A stretch of 64,000 bases of DNA from Odobenus rosmarus divergens (GCF_000321225.1 NW_004450943.1:112518-176517), one strand, 5' to 3'; positions 24,301 through 35,840 are shown, numbered from the stretch's first letter. Notes: a model not told the origin generated them from the letters alone. Numbers and translations are program-made.

Positions 24301-25389
24301 GCTGGGAGCCAGGGAGAATTACCAAACTGAAAATAGTTTAACTCCCTTTGAGTGTCCTGGGATAATGCTGGAATACAGGTTCAGCACTTCAGTGAGGGCC
24401 AAGGCTCAGTTTTCCAGTAGCAGATATGAAGTTAGTAATGTGAACATTTTCAGTCAGGGAAATCCTTCTGTATTTACTTACTGCCCAAGTTTCCAGCACT
24501 AGGTTCAACTTGCTGTCTTTTTTCCTTCTCATTGAGGTTTCTTTATGTTTCTACAGAGTCTAGTAATGAACTAAAAAGTGTATTTGCTATAGTTTGTCCA
24601 GGATCTAGTTGTATTTTAGAATGAGAGAACTTCGAGTAGCTACTGTGCCATGTTTCGGAAATTGAAGTCTGAAATGCCATATACGTTTCTCATGCATTGC
24701 AATTTATAACGCACTTTCACATGTGATATCTATTTTGATCCTCACAACTTTTAAAATCAAAACATTCAATTTCATCCATATTAAAGATACGTGTTTTAGG
24801 ATTCTGGCTTAAAGCAATTCTTTTATGCTCAGAATTTTTCAAACTAAATATTCAAAAGGAAGCATCCATATCCCTTAAGATGTAGAGATTTTATGAGCAT
24901 AGTTAGTTAAAAATGATTTTGAGGTGTCTGTATGAATCATTTTGTTTTCATATAGGAATCTGCAAAGGAGGTGAAACAGTCCAATGAGTTAGAGGAAGTA
25001 GCAGTGCAAAACTACAATTGCCAAGTATTACCTTTTACCTGACTGGAAGAAAGACAAACATGGATTTTAAGAAGTCAGAGAGAATGGCAGAGATTATCTT
25101 TCTACTCTACTTTCATCTTCTAATCTCCAAATTCAAAGGAAGGAGAAAATGGTTGCCCTTAGCCAGAAGGGTCTTGAGAGAGACTGGAAGATATGGGGGC
25201 TTGGATTTATGATTTACAGATGGAGTTAGAATGGAAGGTTATTGGGTCTGAGGGTGAAAGTTGAAATTTACTGAGAAAAAGTACCTGTAGAAAAAAAACA
25301 GCGTATTTTTGAAGTTTTAAAAATCATCTCTCCTTTTTGATTTTCTTAATAGTGTCTTTGATGAGTGAATTAACAAATTTTGGTGAGGA
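24301..25389. other. Mostly unique non-coding stretch
   Basis: No gene recognised. Positions about 24705-24790 ('TTTTGATCCTCACAACTTTT') could be an antisense MIR scrap. A 24-bp segment at 24670-24693 repeats one at 23448-23471 exactly. Confidence 0.4.
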
Positions 25390-25770
25390 ACAATTTATTT
25401 TTTCTTTTATAACAAAGGCATTTTGTATCTTGCCCAAGGTTATGAAGATTTGTTTCCTTTTTTTAACTTTTATAGTTTAAACTTTTACTTTTAGAGCTGT
25501 TACCCATCTCTAATTTTATGTACGGTGTGAGGTGGGAGTTTGGTTCATTTTTTTCTCCCATATATTCAATTGTTCCAACATCATTTGTTGAAAAGACTTT
25601 CTTTTCCTGTTGAAGTACTTTGGCATCTTTGTCAAAAATTAATTGCCCGTGTATGTGGGCCTATTTCTGGACATTTTATCCTGTTCCATTGATCTGTTTA
25701 TCAATATTCATTGAACTGTAAACTTAAAACCTGTGCATTTTTGGTATGTAAATTATACCAAGATAACAAA
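25390..25770 (-). repeat. L1 ORF2 3' remnant, antisense
   Basis: 'CAACATCATTTGTTGAAAAG', 'TTTGGCATCTTTGTCAAAAA', 'GTGGGCCTATTTCTGGACAT' and 'CTGTTCCATTGATCTGTTTA' follow the order of L1 ORF2 antisense text. The last 50 bp (25715-25765, 'GTATGTAAATTATACC') may belong to a separate plus-strand L1 3' end. Confidence 0.8.
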
Positions 25771-25904
25771 TGATATAATAATAAGAAATCTTATTCTATA
25801 TCTGGATCATGTTGCCAAATAAAGATAGTAATTAGTGAATTAGAAAATATATGCTTTCCTTACAACTATTCCATTTTTATGCAAAAGTCCATCTACCCAT
25901 CCAT

Positions 25905-26110
25905 TCATTTAATTATTAGGAGCTCTTACCTGCTAGACACTGTGGTGGTCTCTGGGCATACAGAGAAATAATCCATGGTCTCTGTTCATGAGGAGCTCAT
26001 AGTTGAGTGAGGGGAGTTGGACATGAGAATGAAAATGTTGTACAACTCATTGTTATGAGGATTTTGTGGTAGGCAAGTGGGGCACCATGTGAACTGGTTG
26101 GCTTTTAAAG
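25905..26110 (-). repeat. L2 LINE 3' fragment, antisense
   Basis: 'CATTCATTTAATTATTAGGA', 'TGCTAGACACTGTGGTGGTC' and 'TGTTCATGAGGAGCTCATAG' are the antisense of the L2 tail. Confidence 0.7.
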
Positions 26111-26594
26111 TAAGTGGGAGCTGGCCTGGCATAAAGGATGTGTCTGCCTGTGGTCATGACTCTGAGGAGGGGTGCAGGAGAGGGAGTTGGGAAATGAATG
26201 GCTCTATGACTAGTGATTTTTAAATATTTAAATAGGAGGGTACACCTGGTCACTTAACTAGTTGAAAGAACAGCACCTTAATAAAAATAAAAATTCATAT
26301 TCTTTATGAGAGAAGAAGTGAGCAGACTTGTTGGGAGAATGTCATGCAAACACAATATGCCATGGATAACAGGGTCAGGGACTGTTTCTGGCACTGGGAA
26401 TGGCAAAAAAAAGTAGTGTAGGGCTAGGAAATGGGTGGAGGAATGGGGGAGTGGGCACTGAAAGATAGGAAAACAGCACAGATGAGGATACTGTGACAAC
26501 TAAGACACTTAGTTTGTTTCATAATTAAATTTAGCCCATAATGACACCTGTTCGTACTATGGATAGAAAAATATAATGGACTAAAAAAAAAAAG
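26111..26594. other. Non-coding stretch, no gene seen
   Basis: G- and A-rich unique text that may be the outer, diverged part of the preceding L2. Nothing coding is supportable. Confidence 0.4.
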
Positions 26595-26822
26595 CAAATA
26601 ATCGCTACAGTATCCCTTGATCTGCGTTTTCACTTTCTGTGGTTTCAGTTACCCATGGTCAACCATGGTCTGGAAGCTGATGGTCCTCCTTCTGACATCA
26701 CATTCCCCTCACTTTGTCTCATCACGTGGGCATTTTGTCATCTCACATCATCACAAGTAGAAGGGTGAGTGCAGTACAGAGATATTTTGAGAGAGAGAGA
26801 GGCTCATAAAGCTTTTATTACA
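26595..26822. mobile_element. Tigger-like (pogo class) non-autonomous DNA transposon
   Basis: 'TATCCCTTGATCTGCGTTTT', 'CACTTTCTGTGGTTTCAGTT' and 'ACCCATGGTCAACCATGGTC' match the terminal region of Tigger-type elements. The other side reads 'CAGAGATATTTTGAGAGAGAG' and 'CATAAAGCTTTTATTACAGT', from the opposite internal side. The centre, which would hold the transposase, is absent. Confidence 0.65.
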
Positions 26823-26825
26823 GTA

Positions 26826-27025
26826 CAGGCATAGCTCAGGGATATTGTGGGTCTTGACCCAGACCACCACAATAAAATGAATATCACAATAAAACAGGTG
26901 AAATGAATTTTTTTGTTTCCCAGCAGATATGAACATTATGTCTACACTATATTGTAGTCTATAAAGTGTGCAATAGCATTATGTCTAAAAAAAGGTACAT
27001 ACCTTAATTAAAAGATTTGGAGAAA
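26826..27025. mobile_element. Tigger-like DNA transposon end fragment
   Basis: Starts CAGGCATAGCTCAGGGATAT after a TA and continues with 'CAGACCACCACAATAAAATG', 'TAGTCTATAAAGTGTGCAAT' and 'AGCATTATGTCTAAAAAAAG'. This is the well-known terminal text of a Tigger family. Only one terminus is evident, so the element is truncated. Confidence 0.7.
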
Positions 27026-28259
27026 ACTCCAGTGCAATGGACATAAACAGAAAGGAAATTTATTCAGTTATATAACTGGAACCCCACAGGCAGGGCTGGC
27101 TTCAGTGTTGATTTATCCAGTGGTTTAGGTTACATTTCTATGTTTTTTCTTCATTCTGCTTCTCCTGCATGCCAGCATTATCCTGAGACAGGTGTATGGC
27201 ATCATGTGTGGATATGGTAATGTCCAGAGGAAGTGTGAGAGTATCCCTTTGGGATGGTCTCCCAGAGAAACAAGGATGCACTTTTCTAGAAGATTCTAGC
27301 AAGTCGATCCTCACTGGCTCATTCTTGAACCAGTTACTAGCAAGGAGGATGAGGTTTCCTTTGGATGCTCAGGCTCATTACTGGAATTGGGGGAGCCATT
27401 TGCTTCCCCTGAGCATTATGGGCTATGTGAGAGAGGGGCTTTTGTTGGGGATGTTGTGGGGAGAGGATGCTGTGTAAGCTATCTGGTATCCACAACAGTG
27501 GGGAATCCAGAAACAAGTGGCCCTTAAAAATGTAGGTATGTTGTGACCACCAGAGAAGTGTGACTGCAGCTAGTGAAGTCCTAGACACCAGAAGAGGGCT
27601 GGCATTATTCAGGGAATGGGAAATAGATAAGATACTAAAACCATACTCCATGGACAGGGTGATCATCCAGAAACCTAGTTAAGAGAACTAGGACTCAAGG
27701 TTGGGTACAGATCAGCACATGTGTGAACTGACAGCTGAGGTCAGGATTGGCTTCAGATAATGTATCTTATCAGGGCTAGCTGCCTGAGCCCTGGTGGGGC
27801 AGTAGAATTTAGGAACATTACTGCAGGGATTAGACAAGGGTAAGTAAGAGGAGGAAATTGGGCTGATTCAGCAAGGTTAGCTGTTGCCCAAGTGGCAGAC
27901 CAGGGGGTAGGACTATCCCTTTGACTGGGCAGAGTCACATGGTAAGAAGAGCAGGTCAGTTTGGGGGTGAAGGAAAGGGTAGTTTGGGAGCAGGGGAGCG
28001 TGTCATATATTACTTACTGCAGCCTCTTTGGTTGTGTGCTGGCCCTACTTGTGTTTAAAGGAATAGTGTGCATTGATTGCTATTGGTGGCCAAGTGGCCT
28101 CATTTGAGGGGTGAGGAAGAAAGCAGAGGCTGGGGAACTAGTTCTGTGTGTGAAAACTGAGAAATTTGATGTTGTTGATGCATTCCTGGGTATAGTTGCC
28201 ACTCAGTGTTCTTAATGAAGTGAAAAAAATCTTCAAGCTGAAAATCTGTTCTGAGGTCA
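27026..28259. other. Non-coding stretch, no gene seen
   Basis: Moderately G-rich unique text. The reading frames (up to 109 codons) have no recognisable family. Confidence 0.4.
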
Positions 28260-28600
28260 ATGAGAAAGGTGACAGATAATACGTTACTAGCTTTTCTGTC
28301 GATTATCCATTATGTTACGAGGATTGTGTTGAAACACTGCAGATAAAGTGTCTCAATTAAGACTTTAATTTAGATGTAATAAGAGTTATTATATGTTAAT
28401 AAAAGATCAATTAGCAGTTAAATAGCCATTGATCCAGGTACAATAAGTATGTCAGAAAGACATCAAGTTGTCATTGAAATAACTGGAGATTGCATGGGCA
28501 ACATGTGAGCAATTAGATTCTCAATATATTCAGGCTATAATGAATGTCAATGCATTTAATTGCCATTTAACAAGAAAGCTTAATGTAAAGTCTCATGCCT
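28260..28600. promoter_or_regulatory. Putative conserved non-coding element (enhancer-like)
   Basis: Repeat-free AT-rich stretch with about a dozen TAAT/ATTA homeodomain core motifs in 340 bp (for example CAATTAAGACTTTAATTTAG, AGATCAATTAGCAG and GAGCAATTAGATT). There are no transposon signatures, no simple repeats and no credible frame. Mammalian developmental enhancers often look like this. The call is from composition only. Confidence 0.3.
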
Positions 28601-28634
28601 ATTAACTCACATACCTGTTCACAGTTCTCCAATA

Positions 28635-28790
28635 GATTCGTTTATTCGTTGGTTCATTCAACAGATATTTAATTAAGCACACTCCAGGTAAAGTGAGGGA
28701 AACATGAGGAATAGGCACATTCGAATCCCTGCCTTCAAACAACTTAAAATCTAGTATTGAAATAAACTTACCTATAGGGAAGAATAAAGT
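28635..28790 (-). repeat. L2 LINE 3' fragment, antisense
   Basis: 'TTCGTTGGTTCATTCAACAG', 'ATATTTAATTAAGCACACTC' and 'CCCTGCCTTCAAACAACTTA' match the antisense L2 tail. Confidence 0.75.
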
Positions 28791-31700
28791 GACAAGGTAG
28801 ATAGTACTATGTTTTTCACATATTCTCTGATTAAGTTCCAACTATCACCACCATCAACTGAAATTTCTCACGTGTTGAAAGAAACTTTCTTGAGGAGCTG
28901 CTGAATTTAGAGGCTGTTACTAAAGCATGATGTAGCAAAACTGACTAATCTAGTGAATAGAAGGGTTGACTGAGTCAGGCCAGAGATGTGTGTTCTTGTG
29001 TGATGTCAAAGGAGAAGCTAAAGCTTTATCATCCTGGATATTTGGAGAAGGCTCCTGGAGAAATACAGTAGCTCTCACTAGGGCAGTGAACACTGGTACG
29101 TAGAAACTACTCTCAGTGTTTTTGTGCCTAGTGTCCAAGAATCTCAGTTTCTCTGGGACCATATAAGGATCTGGGAGGGAGGTAGCCAACAATATCCGAT
29201 AAAAATGGTTAACACGGTGAATTTATGCTATATAAATCTTATCTCAATGAAAAGGTTATCAATTGATTGGTGATTGTAATTGGAGTGGGCACATTTTGGA
29301 GTGCCTGTGAACTCAAGCTCTTGCTTCATTGAGGCTTGTATTCCTCCCTCTAAGGAGGTCCCTGCAGCCATGTTCCTACCTTGTAATGTGGCTCCCCTGG
29401 TCATGTTAAGGCCTTTCAAATGCAGAACCTCTCTATGAGGCTGGCAGTCTCTCCCAGGCTCTGCTCTGGAAAGTGTGGCACTGGTCCCTTTTTCTTTTGG
29501 GGTCCCTTCTTCTTCCAGGATCTTTTCCCCAAGACCAGAAAGGTATTTTATTTTTATTAAAAAAATTTTTTTTATTGTCAGGCAGGAAAATGGCTCTTAT
29601 GTCAGTATTGCATTCTACCCCATTCTTGAATTTATTTCACAGATAGTGTGGAAGTGTTCTAAGTTCTAGATCTTGGAAATCACAATTCCTTTTCCTTCCC
29701 AGAAAGCTCAGCTCTTTGTAGGAACTTCAAGATCTTCTTTAGCTGCTCAAAAGACAATCTGCCTCTCTCTCCAGCCCTTCCCTGAGTGCATACAGAGGGC
29801 TGGAACTACCTCAGTGTTCCAGGGTGGGTTAGGTAATTGTTCCTGGGAAGCAAAGGAGTGGAAAGTATTTGTTGTATATGTTGCGACCTAGCTGAGCCCA
29901 AGCCTGAGCTTCTCTAAGTCTCCTGTATATACCCATCTTGGTGCTTGACTTGGGGAAGCAAAGATAAAGGGCCTATGCTCCACCTTTAAATCAACTGGAA
30001 GCTTAGTTATGAGACCTACCATTGACAATAGAGAGATAGACAGACCTTGAGAATTCAGCAGGAGGAGGAGCCAGAGGTGGCTGTGAGCATTGTCGCAGAA
30101 GTCACTAGACATCTGGATGTGGGAAAGGAAACTCCAGAGATTGGAAATCTGGTGACATCTATGGAGGTGACACCTGAAATTACAATTGTAAAATAAATAA
30201 ATGAATAAACAAAGTCACAATCTGCTTGAAAAGTGATTTAGACAAGTAAGATATTTTGAAGGTGGATTAAACATTGTTCTTAAACTCAATATTCTTTCTC
30301 CATCTCAATTTAAATATGGTGAGGTGTTTGTATCAACAATATTAAACTTGAGCTTTGAAAACTACCTTTCAGTAATTGTGTCTTAAGAAATGACTTTCTA
30401 GGATCTGCTGTTCCTATCCATTTACTTCTGCAGCAGGAGGAGCTCTCTGTTATGCACTCACTATGTGAGCGGGAAGATTAACTCCGGGGCGGGGGGGCAA
30501 ACGTAGAAAAGACAGAGGTTAGACCTCAAGGAGAGCAGCCAAGGGTGGTGTGGGGGAGGGAGGGAGCCCAGGCAAATAAACAAAGGGTTATTTTAGTATT
30601 ACAGACAGCTCAGTGTGGAGGTAGGCCAATCAGGGTTTTGTTTATATACATTCTTATTTTATCTGATAAGCAAATAGATAAAGGCACTGCAGAGTAATTA
30701 TTTTAAAGTTAAGCTGCTTCCCCACTTTTGGCAAGGGGATGAACAAGAAAATAAAGGAACTGGGGTGATGGCCACTTTGTGTGCTTCTTGTCTTCAGACC
30801 TTCCCTTCCCCTTAAAGGAGTCTGGGCTGGAATGCACAGGACATCACTGCGTAAATTAATCCTGACCGTAGGCAGCAAGGGAAGCTTCCACCAGTGCCCT
30901 ACCCTGTACAAATGATGGGCTTAAAGGAAGTAAAAAGGCGATTTGAATAGCAAGCGCTTAAAAAGACTCCCTTGTTCTCCGCCTTCAGGTCTAACAGCCC
31001 TCCTCAGAGCAGACACAGAGCGTTCTAAGAGAAATGAAAATACCCTCCTAAACACACTCAAGCACAGAACAAAAGCCAAGTTAAGAAGGTTAGCGACTTA
31101 GTTGTCTCAGCAACATGTCATCAAGTTGAGATGAGCAGGAAACAGAGATAACACAAGGAAGAAGGAAAACATCATAAGCTCACAAAGAAAGGAAAGCTGG
31201 GATGCTGAGAGAAGAAAAGCAAAGCCCCTTTTCTTGCTGTTTCATTAAGGGGAACTTAACTTTTAAACAGCCTCTCAAAAAAGCTAAAATAGAATCAGCT
31301 TTGTGTAACCTGTGTACCTGGTGTGTGTTAAGAAATTGTGTTATCAGCATTTCCTGTGTGGCACACTGTTCAAAAAGCAAAATTGTTACAAATGTTCGTA
31401 TAATTCCACAGGGAAACAAAATGGTGTCATGGTCAAATGGGATTTGATTTTTTTGTTAGAAATTAGCTGCATGGGATAAACATACAGAAATGGCCAAATG
31501 TAGATTGCTTTGCTTACCTGAGCCAAAACTCATCATAATATTACAGCACAAAATGAGACAAATGGATATTTTAGAGCCTGATTCTTTCTCTCCCCTCATA
31601 GGATTGTATTCAGAAAATTGCTGACATCTGGTTCCTGGGAGAGGGACATTTCTGATTGTGGAAATGTGAGATCCTCACTCTCAGCTAGGGCTGTAAACTT

Positions 31701-31964
31701 GTTATTGAAACAGGAGTATGGTAGCAGGAGGGAAGTTAAGGGAAGGCAGGAAAAGAGGCAGGAGAGGGTGGGGAGAACCATTCCATTGTTTTACATTGTT
31801 AACCCTAGTTATTAGAAAACATGTTTTAATGTTGAATCGAAATCTACCCCCAGGTAACTTTCCAAATCCTGGAGCCATGCAGAACAAATCAGCCTTCTCT
31901 GGGCCACAGCAGTTCTTCAGATATTTGAATGATAGTATGTCTTCCCTTGATCTCTTCTCTGGGC
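28791..31964. other. Largely unique non-coding stretch
   Basis: No gene or complete transposon recognised. Around 29205-29255 'GCTATATAAATCTTATCTCA' may be a scrap of an L1M 3' end. A T/A-rich patch lies at 29547-29580, and a G-run (GGGGCGGGGGGG) near 30485-30497. The reading frames are short and without family resemblance. Confidence 0.4.
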
Positions 31965-32136
31965 CAGGGGTTCTGAAAGTGTGGCCCACGATTTGCAATG
32001 TTAGCATCACCTGGAAACTTGCTAGAAATGCAAATTCTCAGGCTTCCTTCCCCCAGTTAGGGCATGGGTCTCTGAAATCTGTGGTTTAACAAGTCTTCCA
32101 GGTGCTTCTGATTAATGCTCAAATTTGAGAACCACT
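31965..32136. mobile_element. MER5A-like hAT-Charlie DNA transposon
   Basis: Begins CAGGGGTTCTGAAAGTGTGG and ends AATTTGAGAACCACTG, which are inverted-repeat termini (CAGxGGTTCTCAAA type). Inside are 'AGCATCACCTGGAAACTTGC', 'TAGAAATGCAAATTCTCAGG' and 'CAAGTCTTCCAGGTGCTTCT'. The flanking octamers CTCTGGGC and CTCTAAGA share the first four bases, a decayed 8-bp target duplication. Non-autonomous; it encodes nothing. Confidence 0.9.
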
Positions 32137-32169
32137 GCTCTAAGAATCCTTCATTCAATGCTCCCACTT

Positions 32170-32261
32170 TAACTCATCCATCCATCCATCCATCCAACCA
32201 TCCATCCAACCATCCATCCATCCATCCATCCATCCATCCAACCAACCATCCAACCAACCAT

Positions 32262-32304
<43 letters not shown>

Positions 32305-32362
32305 TCCATCCAACCATCCAACCATCCATCCAACCATTCATCCATCCATCCAACCATACATC
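32170..32362. repeat. Tetranucleotide array (CCAT/CCAA/CCAG)n
   Basis: About 48 tetramer units in phase. They switch from CCAT with interspersed CCAA to a homogeneous block of about ten CCAG units at 32262-32301, then back to CCAT/CCAA. Open frames through it (His-Pro-Ser rich on plus, Gly-Trp-Leu rich on minus) are products of the repeat and not genes. Confidence 0.97.
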
Positions 32363-32799
32363 AAGTATCTATAGGCCTAACACACTGTAGACTGGGACTA
32401 GGAATAAAGACATAAAGGACAGTTTGTACACTCAGACAAGAGTTGGTTTTGAGATCCCTTCCCATCTTCCATCCTCTGGTTGCCTGGTTGATTGTAATTC
32501 TCAGATGTGATCAGTGAATAGCATATAACACACACAGCAGGACTGCTTCTTCCCTAAATGTAACATTTATTCCACATTTTATCCACAGGGTGGGTTTGAG
32601 AGAAGTTGTTCCATGCCTCACTGAATCCAAGAGAGGATTGAGCAAGGGTGTGGAATAATGGAACAGGTGTTTGGGGAAGATTAATCTAGGAATGCTGGTT
32701 GGGACTGAGTTAAGAGATTGGGGTAATTTGCTCCTCCGAATTCCCCTTCAGTGAATAACTTGCATCCCGGCACCCGCAGCCACTACCCAGGCTCCTGTA
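32363..32799. other. Non-coding stretch, no gene seen
   Basis: Unique text between the tandem array and the LTR fragment. Nothing assignable. Confidence 0.4.
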
Positions 32800-33178
32800 G
32801 TTCCCTTCCACGTTTAGGCTGGCCTTGGTCATGTGACTTGCTTTGGCCAATGGGGCATCAACATCCATAAAGCAAGCAGAAGCTTGATAAAATACTTGTG
32901 CATGAAGGCTTACCTTCTTGGAGTGCTGCCTCCACCTTGTATGTAAGTCCTGCTTGGCATGGTCTCCTTGAGGCTAAGACACACGTTAAGAGAGCAGCCC
33001 AGAAATCCCAGCTGCCCTCACTGCCCCAGCTGAGTTGAGCATCAAGCAGACCGTCGGGCTGCGTGAGTTAGTCCAGGTGAGACCAGCAAGGCACAGGATT
33101 GTGAAAAAAAATACATTAATGGTATTTTAAGCCATTAAGTTCTGGGGTGGTTTGTTACACAGTAATAGATAACTGACA
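32800..33178 (+). mobile_element. MLT1-like (ERVL-MaLR) LTR, solitary
   Basis: 'GTGACTTGCTTTGGCCAATG', 'GCAAGCAGAAGCTTGATAAA', 'TTTTAAGCCATTAAGTTCTG' and the end 'CAGTAATAGATAACTGACA' follow MLT1-class LTR text in order. No internal retroviral region is attached. It is an old endogenous LTR remnant without coding capacity. Confidence 0.75.
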
Positions 33179-33524
33179 TTGGAGAGTACGAAAGAAATAA
33201 GGGGCTTTGGGGGCTGGGGCATCAGTATTCGAGTGGGGAAGGAGTATGGAGATGGGGAAATAGGAGGAGACCTCCCATGAGAGGCACTTTCCCTGTGGAA
33301 GGAACTAGTCTTTGGATGATGAGTAAGGTGGTTCTGAGAATTTAGAAACATGGAAAATGACAGAGCTTAAGTAAAGTATATTTCTAGTCTTAGAAACTAT
33401 CTCTATTATATTCTTAAGAGGGAAAAATGGTATTTTGGAGATTATCTGTAATGCTAGGGGCTATCATCAGGGGATCCAGTGAAACCCTTTGTTGAGATGC
33501 TTTGTTAGATCTTGTTAGAACTGT
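33179..33524. other. Non-coding stretch, no gene seen
   Basis: Unique purine-rich then AT-rich text. Nothing assignable. Confidence 0.4.
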
Positions 33525-34070
33525 GATATCAGGTGTAATTTGTTATCTATCCATATGTTACAAATGATCCCAAATTTAGTAACATAAGAAATACTTACTG
33601 TCTCACAGTTTACATAAGTCATCCACATGTGATTTTCCAGAGTTCAGGGTTTCTTACCAGGCTGCAGTCAGTGTGGACTAAGACTGAAGTAATATCAAGG
33701 CCAGACTGGGGAAGGATTCACTTCTAAGTTTGTACACAAGACTTTTGGCAGGATTAAGTTCCTCATGCGTTGTTGGGCTGAGTGACCTCAGTTCCTTGCT
33801 CACTGTTGCCTGGAACCTTCCCTTCTTCTCTTCACATGTGGTCCTTCCCTTAGGACAGATAAGAACGTCGTATCTGGCTTCTTTGGAGTAAGAGGACAAG
33901 CATAACAGAAAGACAGTCTTTTTTTAACATAATCTTGGAGGTGACATCTCATCACTTTTGTCATATTTTATTCATAAGGAGTGACTCAGTCGGCTAGCCC
34001 ACACTCAAGAGGAGGGCATTAGGCAAGGGCATGCATACCAGGAGATGAAGATCCCTGGAATCATTTTAGA
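33525..34070 (+). repeat. Old interspersed repeat, copy 1, family unassigned
   Basis: Text such as 'TGTTACAAATGATCCCAAAT', 'GTCTCACAGTTTACATAAGT', 'CAGACTGGGGAAGGATTCAC', 'GGCAGGATTAAGTTCCTCAT', 'GTGACATCTCATCACTTTTG' and 'AGGGCATTAGGCAAGGGCAT' follows a common mammalian repeat (the one beginning 'CTGCATAACAAATTACCCCA' in better copies). I cannot name the family with confidence. Confidence 0.6.
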
Positions 34071-34559
34071 TGTTTCCTCGTTGGGGATTGGGATAGGCAA
34101 TACCTCTGATTGCACAACACTAGCTGTTATTCTGGGCCAGGTTTTCTATCTATTGGGGTGAGGAAGGTGGAAAACATCCAAGAGCCACCCTCTAGGCTTC
34201 AGATTCTCTGAATTGGTCACACAGAGGGATCTATCTTCTGAAATAGATCATTCCTTCTTTGCTGAGAGATCTGGACCATTCTAATGAGATGGCCCTGTTT
34301 TCTCTCCATTTCACCTAAGGACATCAAAGTCTTTATATACATCTGCTTGTCTTTCCCTCTATTCAAACTCAAGTTCTCTGTCTTCAACAAATCTGTTACC
34401 TTAATAAAGCCTTTACTTGATTCAGCTGCTCCCTGTGATTGCTATCCTATTCCTTACCTTTTTATCACCCCCCAAGTTTCTAAATACGTAGTCTTGTAAC
34501 TTCTGTATTCACTTTCTCCCCATAACTTTCACTATCTTCATTCACCTTTAGTTCTCTAC
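34071..34559. other. Non-coding stretch, no gene seen
   Basis: Unique, partly pyrimidine-rich text; the right part may be the upstream end of the following L2. Confidence 0.4.
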
Positions 34560-34768
34560 TAAAATTGTACTCTCCAGAGTAATCAAGGACTCCCATCCTT
34601 CATTGTAGCCGCTGGCCCTTTGTCAGACCTCACTCTCTTTGACTTCTTTACAGCATTTGACGACCTTAGCACTTTTTCTTGCAGTGTTTTCCTTTGGTTT
34701 CTGTGTATTTATAGTGTCTAGCACATAGTAGTCACTCAATAAATACTTGTGGTTGAATGAATACACTG
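34560..34768 (+). repeat. L2 LINE fragment
   Basis: 'CTTTGACTTCTTTACAGCAT', 'TTGACGACCTTAGCACTTTT' and finally 'GTGTCTAGCACATAGTAGTC' with 'ACTCAATAAATACTTGTGGT' match L2 3' text in sense orientation. Confidence 0.7.
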
Positions 34769-35295
34769 CTGCTAGTGTCTTCTGTTTTTATGATTATTCT
34801 GCATATGTCTTTTTTCTTGGCCCCTTTTCCACTTCTTTCCCCTATAGATATGGATTTGATATTTGATTCTATGTAAAGTAGATCTCACTTCTCAGGGTTC
34901 AGCTATTGCTTAGAAAAATTTTTGGTGGAATATGTTTTTCATAATTTAACTGGTCGGTAGATGTGTGCCCCTCATTATTTCCTTTCTGGAAGACCTCTAG
35001 TATTTTGGGTATTTAGCATCTGCCAAGCCCTGTGCTGATCCTCTCTCAGACCTAGGGGTAAATCATGATATTACAAGCCAAGGACTGTGCTCTCATTCTC
35101 TTGGCCTGGGATTGGTTTATCCCTGAGCATATGATTCAGTCTTGTCCAGTTGGAATTTGTTCTTATGACTTTATTCCTTTTGTATTATTTTAATGTTGGC
35201 TCAGTGGACTTGGGGAGACAAATATATGTGCTTAGCCTTCCATTTAAATTGAAAGTCTGACCATGTTTTAGCACACTGAACCTGTGGTGACATGT

Positions 35296-35840
35296 ATCAG
35301 TTATCTACTGATGCATAACAAACCACCTCAAAATTAGTAGCTTAAAACAATAGCTGTTTTATTTGCTCACAGTTTGGTGGGGGCAGCAATTTGTGTTGGG
35401 CTCAGCAGGGCAGCTTTTCTGCAGGCCTCATTTGGGGTCACTCAGTCACCTTAGTCATCTGGTAGCTCTACTGGGGGATATCTGGTCTAAGATGTCCTCG
35501 TTCACACATGTTGGTGCTGGTTGTCAGCTGGCTAGTCTAGGGGGCTTTGACTCCTCAACTCTGTTGCTTGGCCTCTCCTTCAGTAAGTTGGTTTAGGCTT
35601 CTTCATATGGCAGTTTCAGGGAAGTAATCTAATAAGGCGAGAGAAGAAGCTGCAAGGCTTTTTGAAGCCTATGTTCAGAAGTCATATGTTATTTCTGCCA
35701 CATTCTACTGGATTAGGACAAGTCAAATCATAAGAGCAGTTCAGATTCAGAGATATGGAAGTAGATTCTGCCCCGTAATGATGGAGCTTCAAAGTCATAT
35801 TGCAAAGGGCATGCATATAGAAATGGGAGGATTTTGAGAC
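35296..35840 (+). repeat. Old interspersed repeat, copy 2, family unassigned
   Basis: 'CAGTTATCTACTGATGCATA', 'ACAAACCACCTCAAAATTAG', 'TAGCTTAAAACAATAGCTGT' and 'TGCTCACAGTTTGGTGGGGG' show the same family as the copy at 33.5 kb, in the same orientation and better preserved at its start. It is non-coding. Confidence 0.65.

Noticed and set aside
32170..32362. Possible CRISPR-like array
   Set aside because: Units are 4 bp with no spacers; this is a simple tandem repeat in a mammalian genome.
32115..32390. 91-codon plus frame rich in His-Pro-Ser and minus frames rich in Gly-Trp-Leu
   Set aside because: They are the translation of a tetranucleotide array that is open in several frames on both strands. 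There is no real coding signal.
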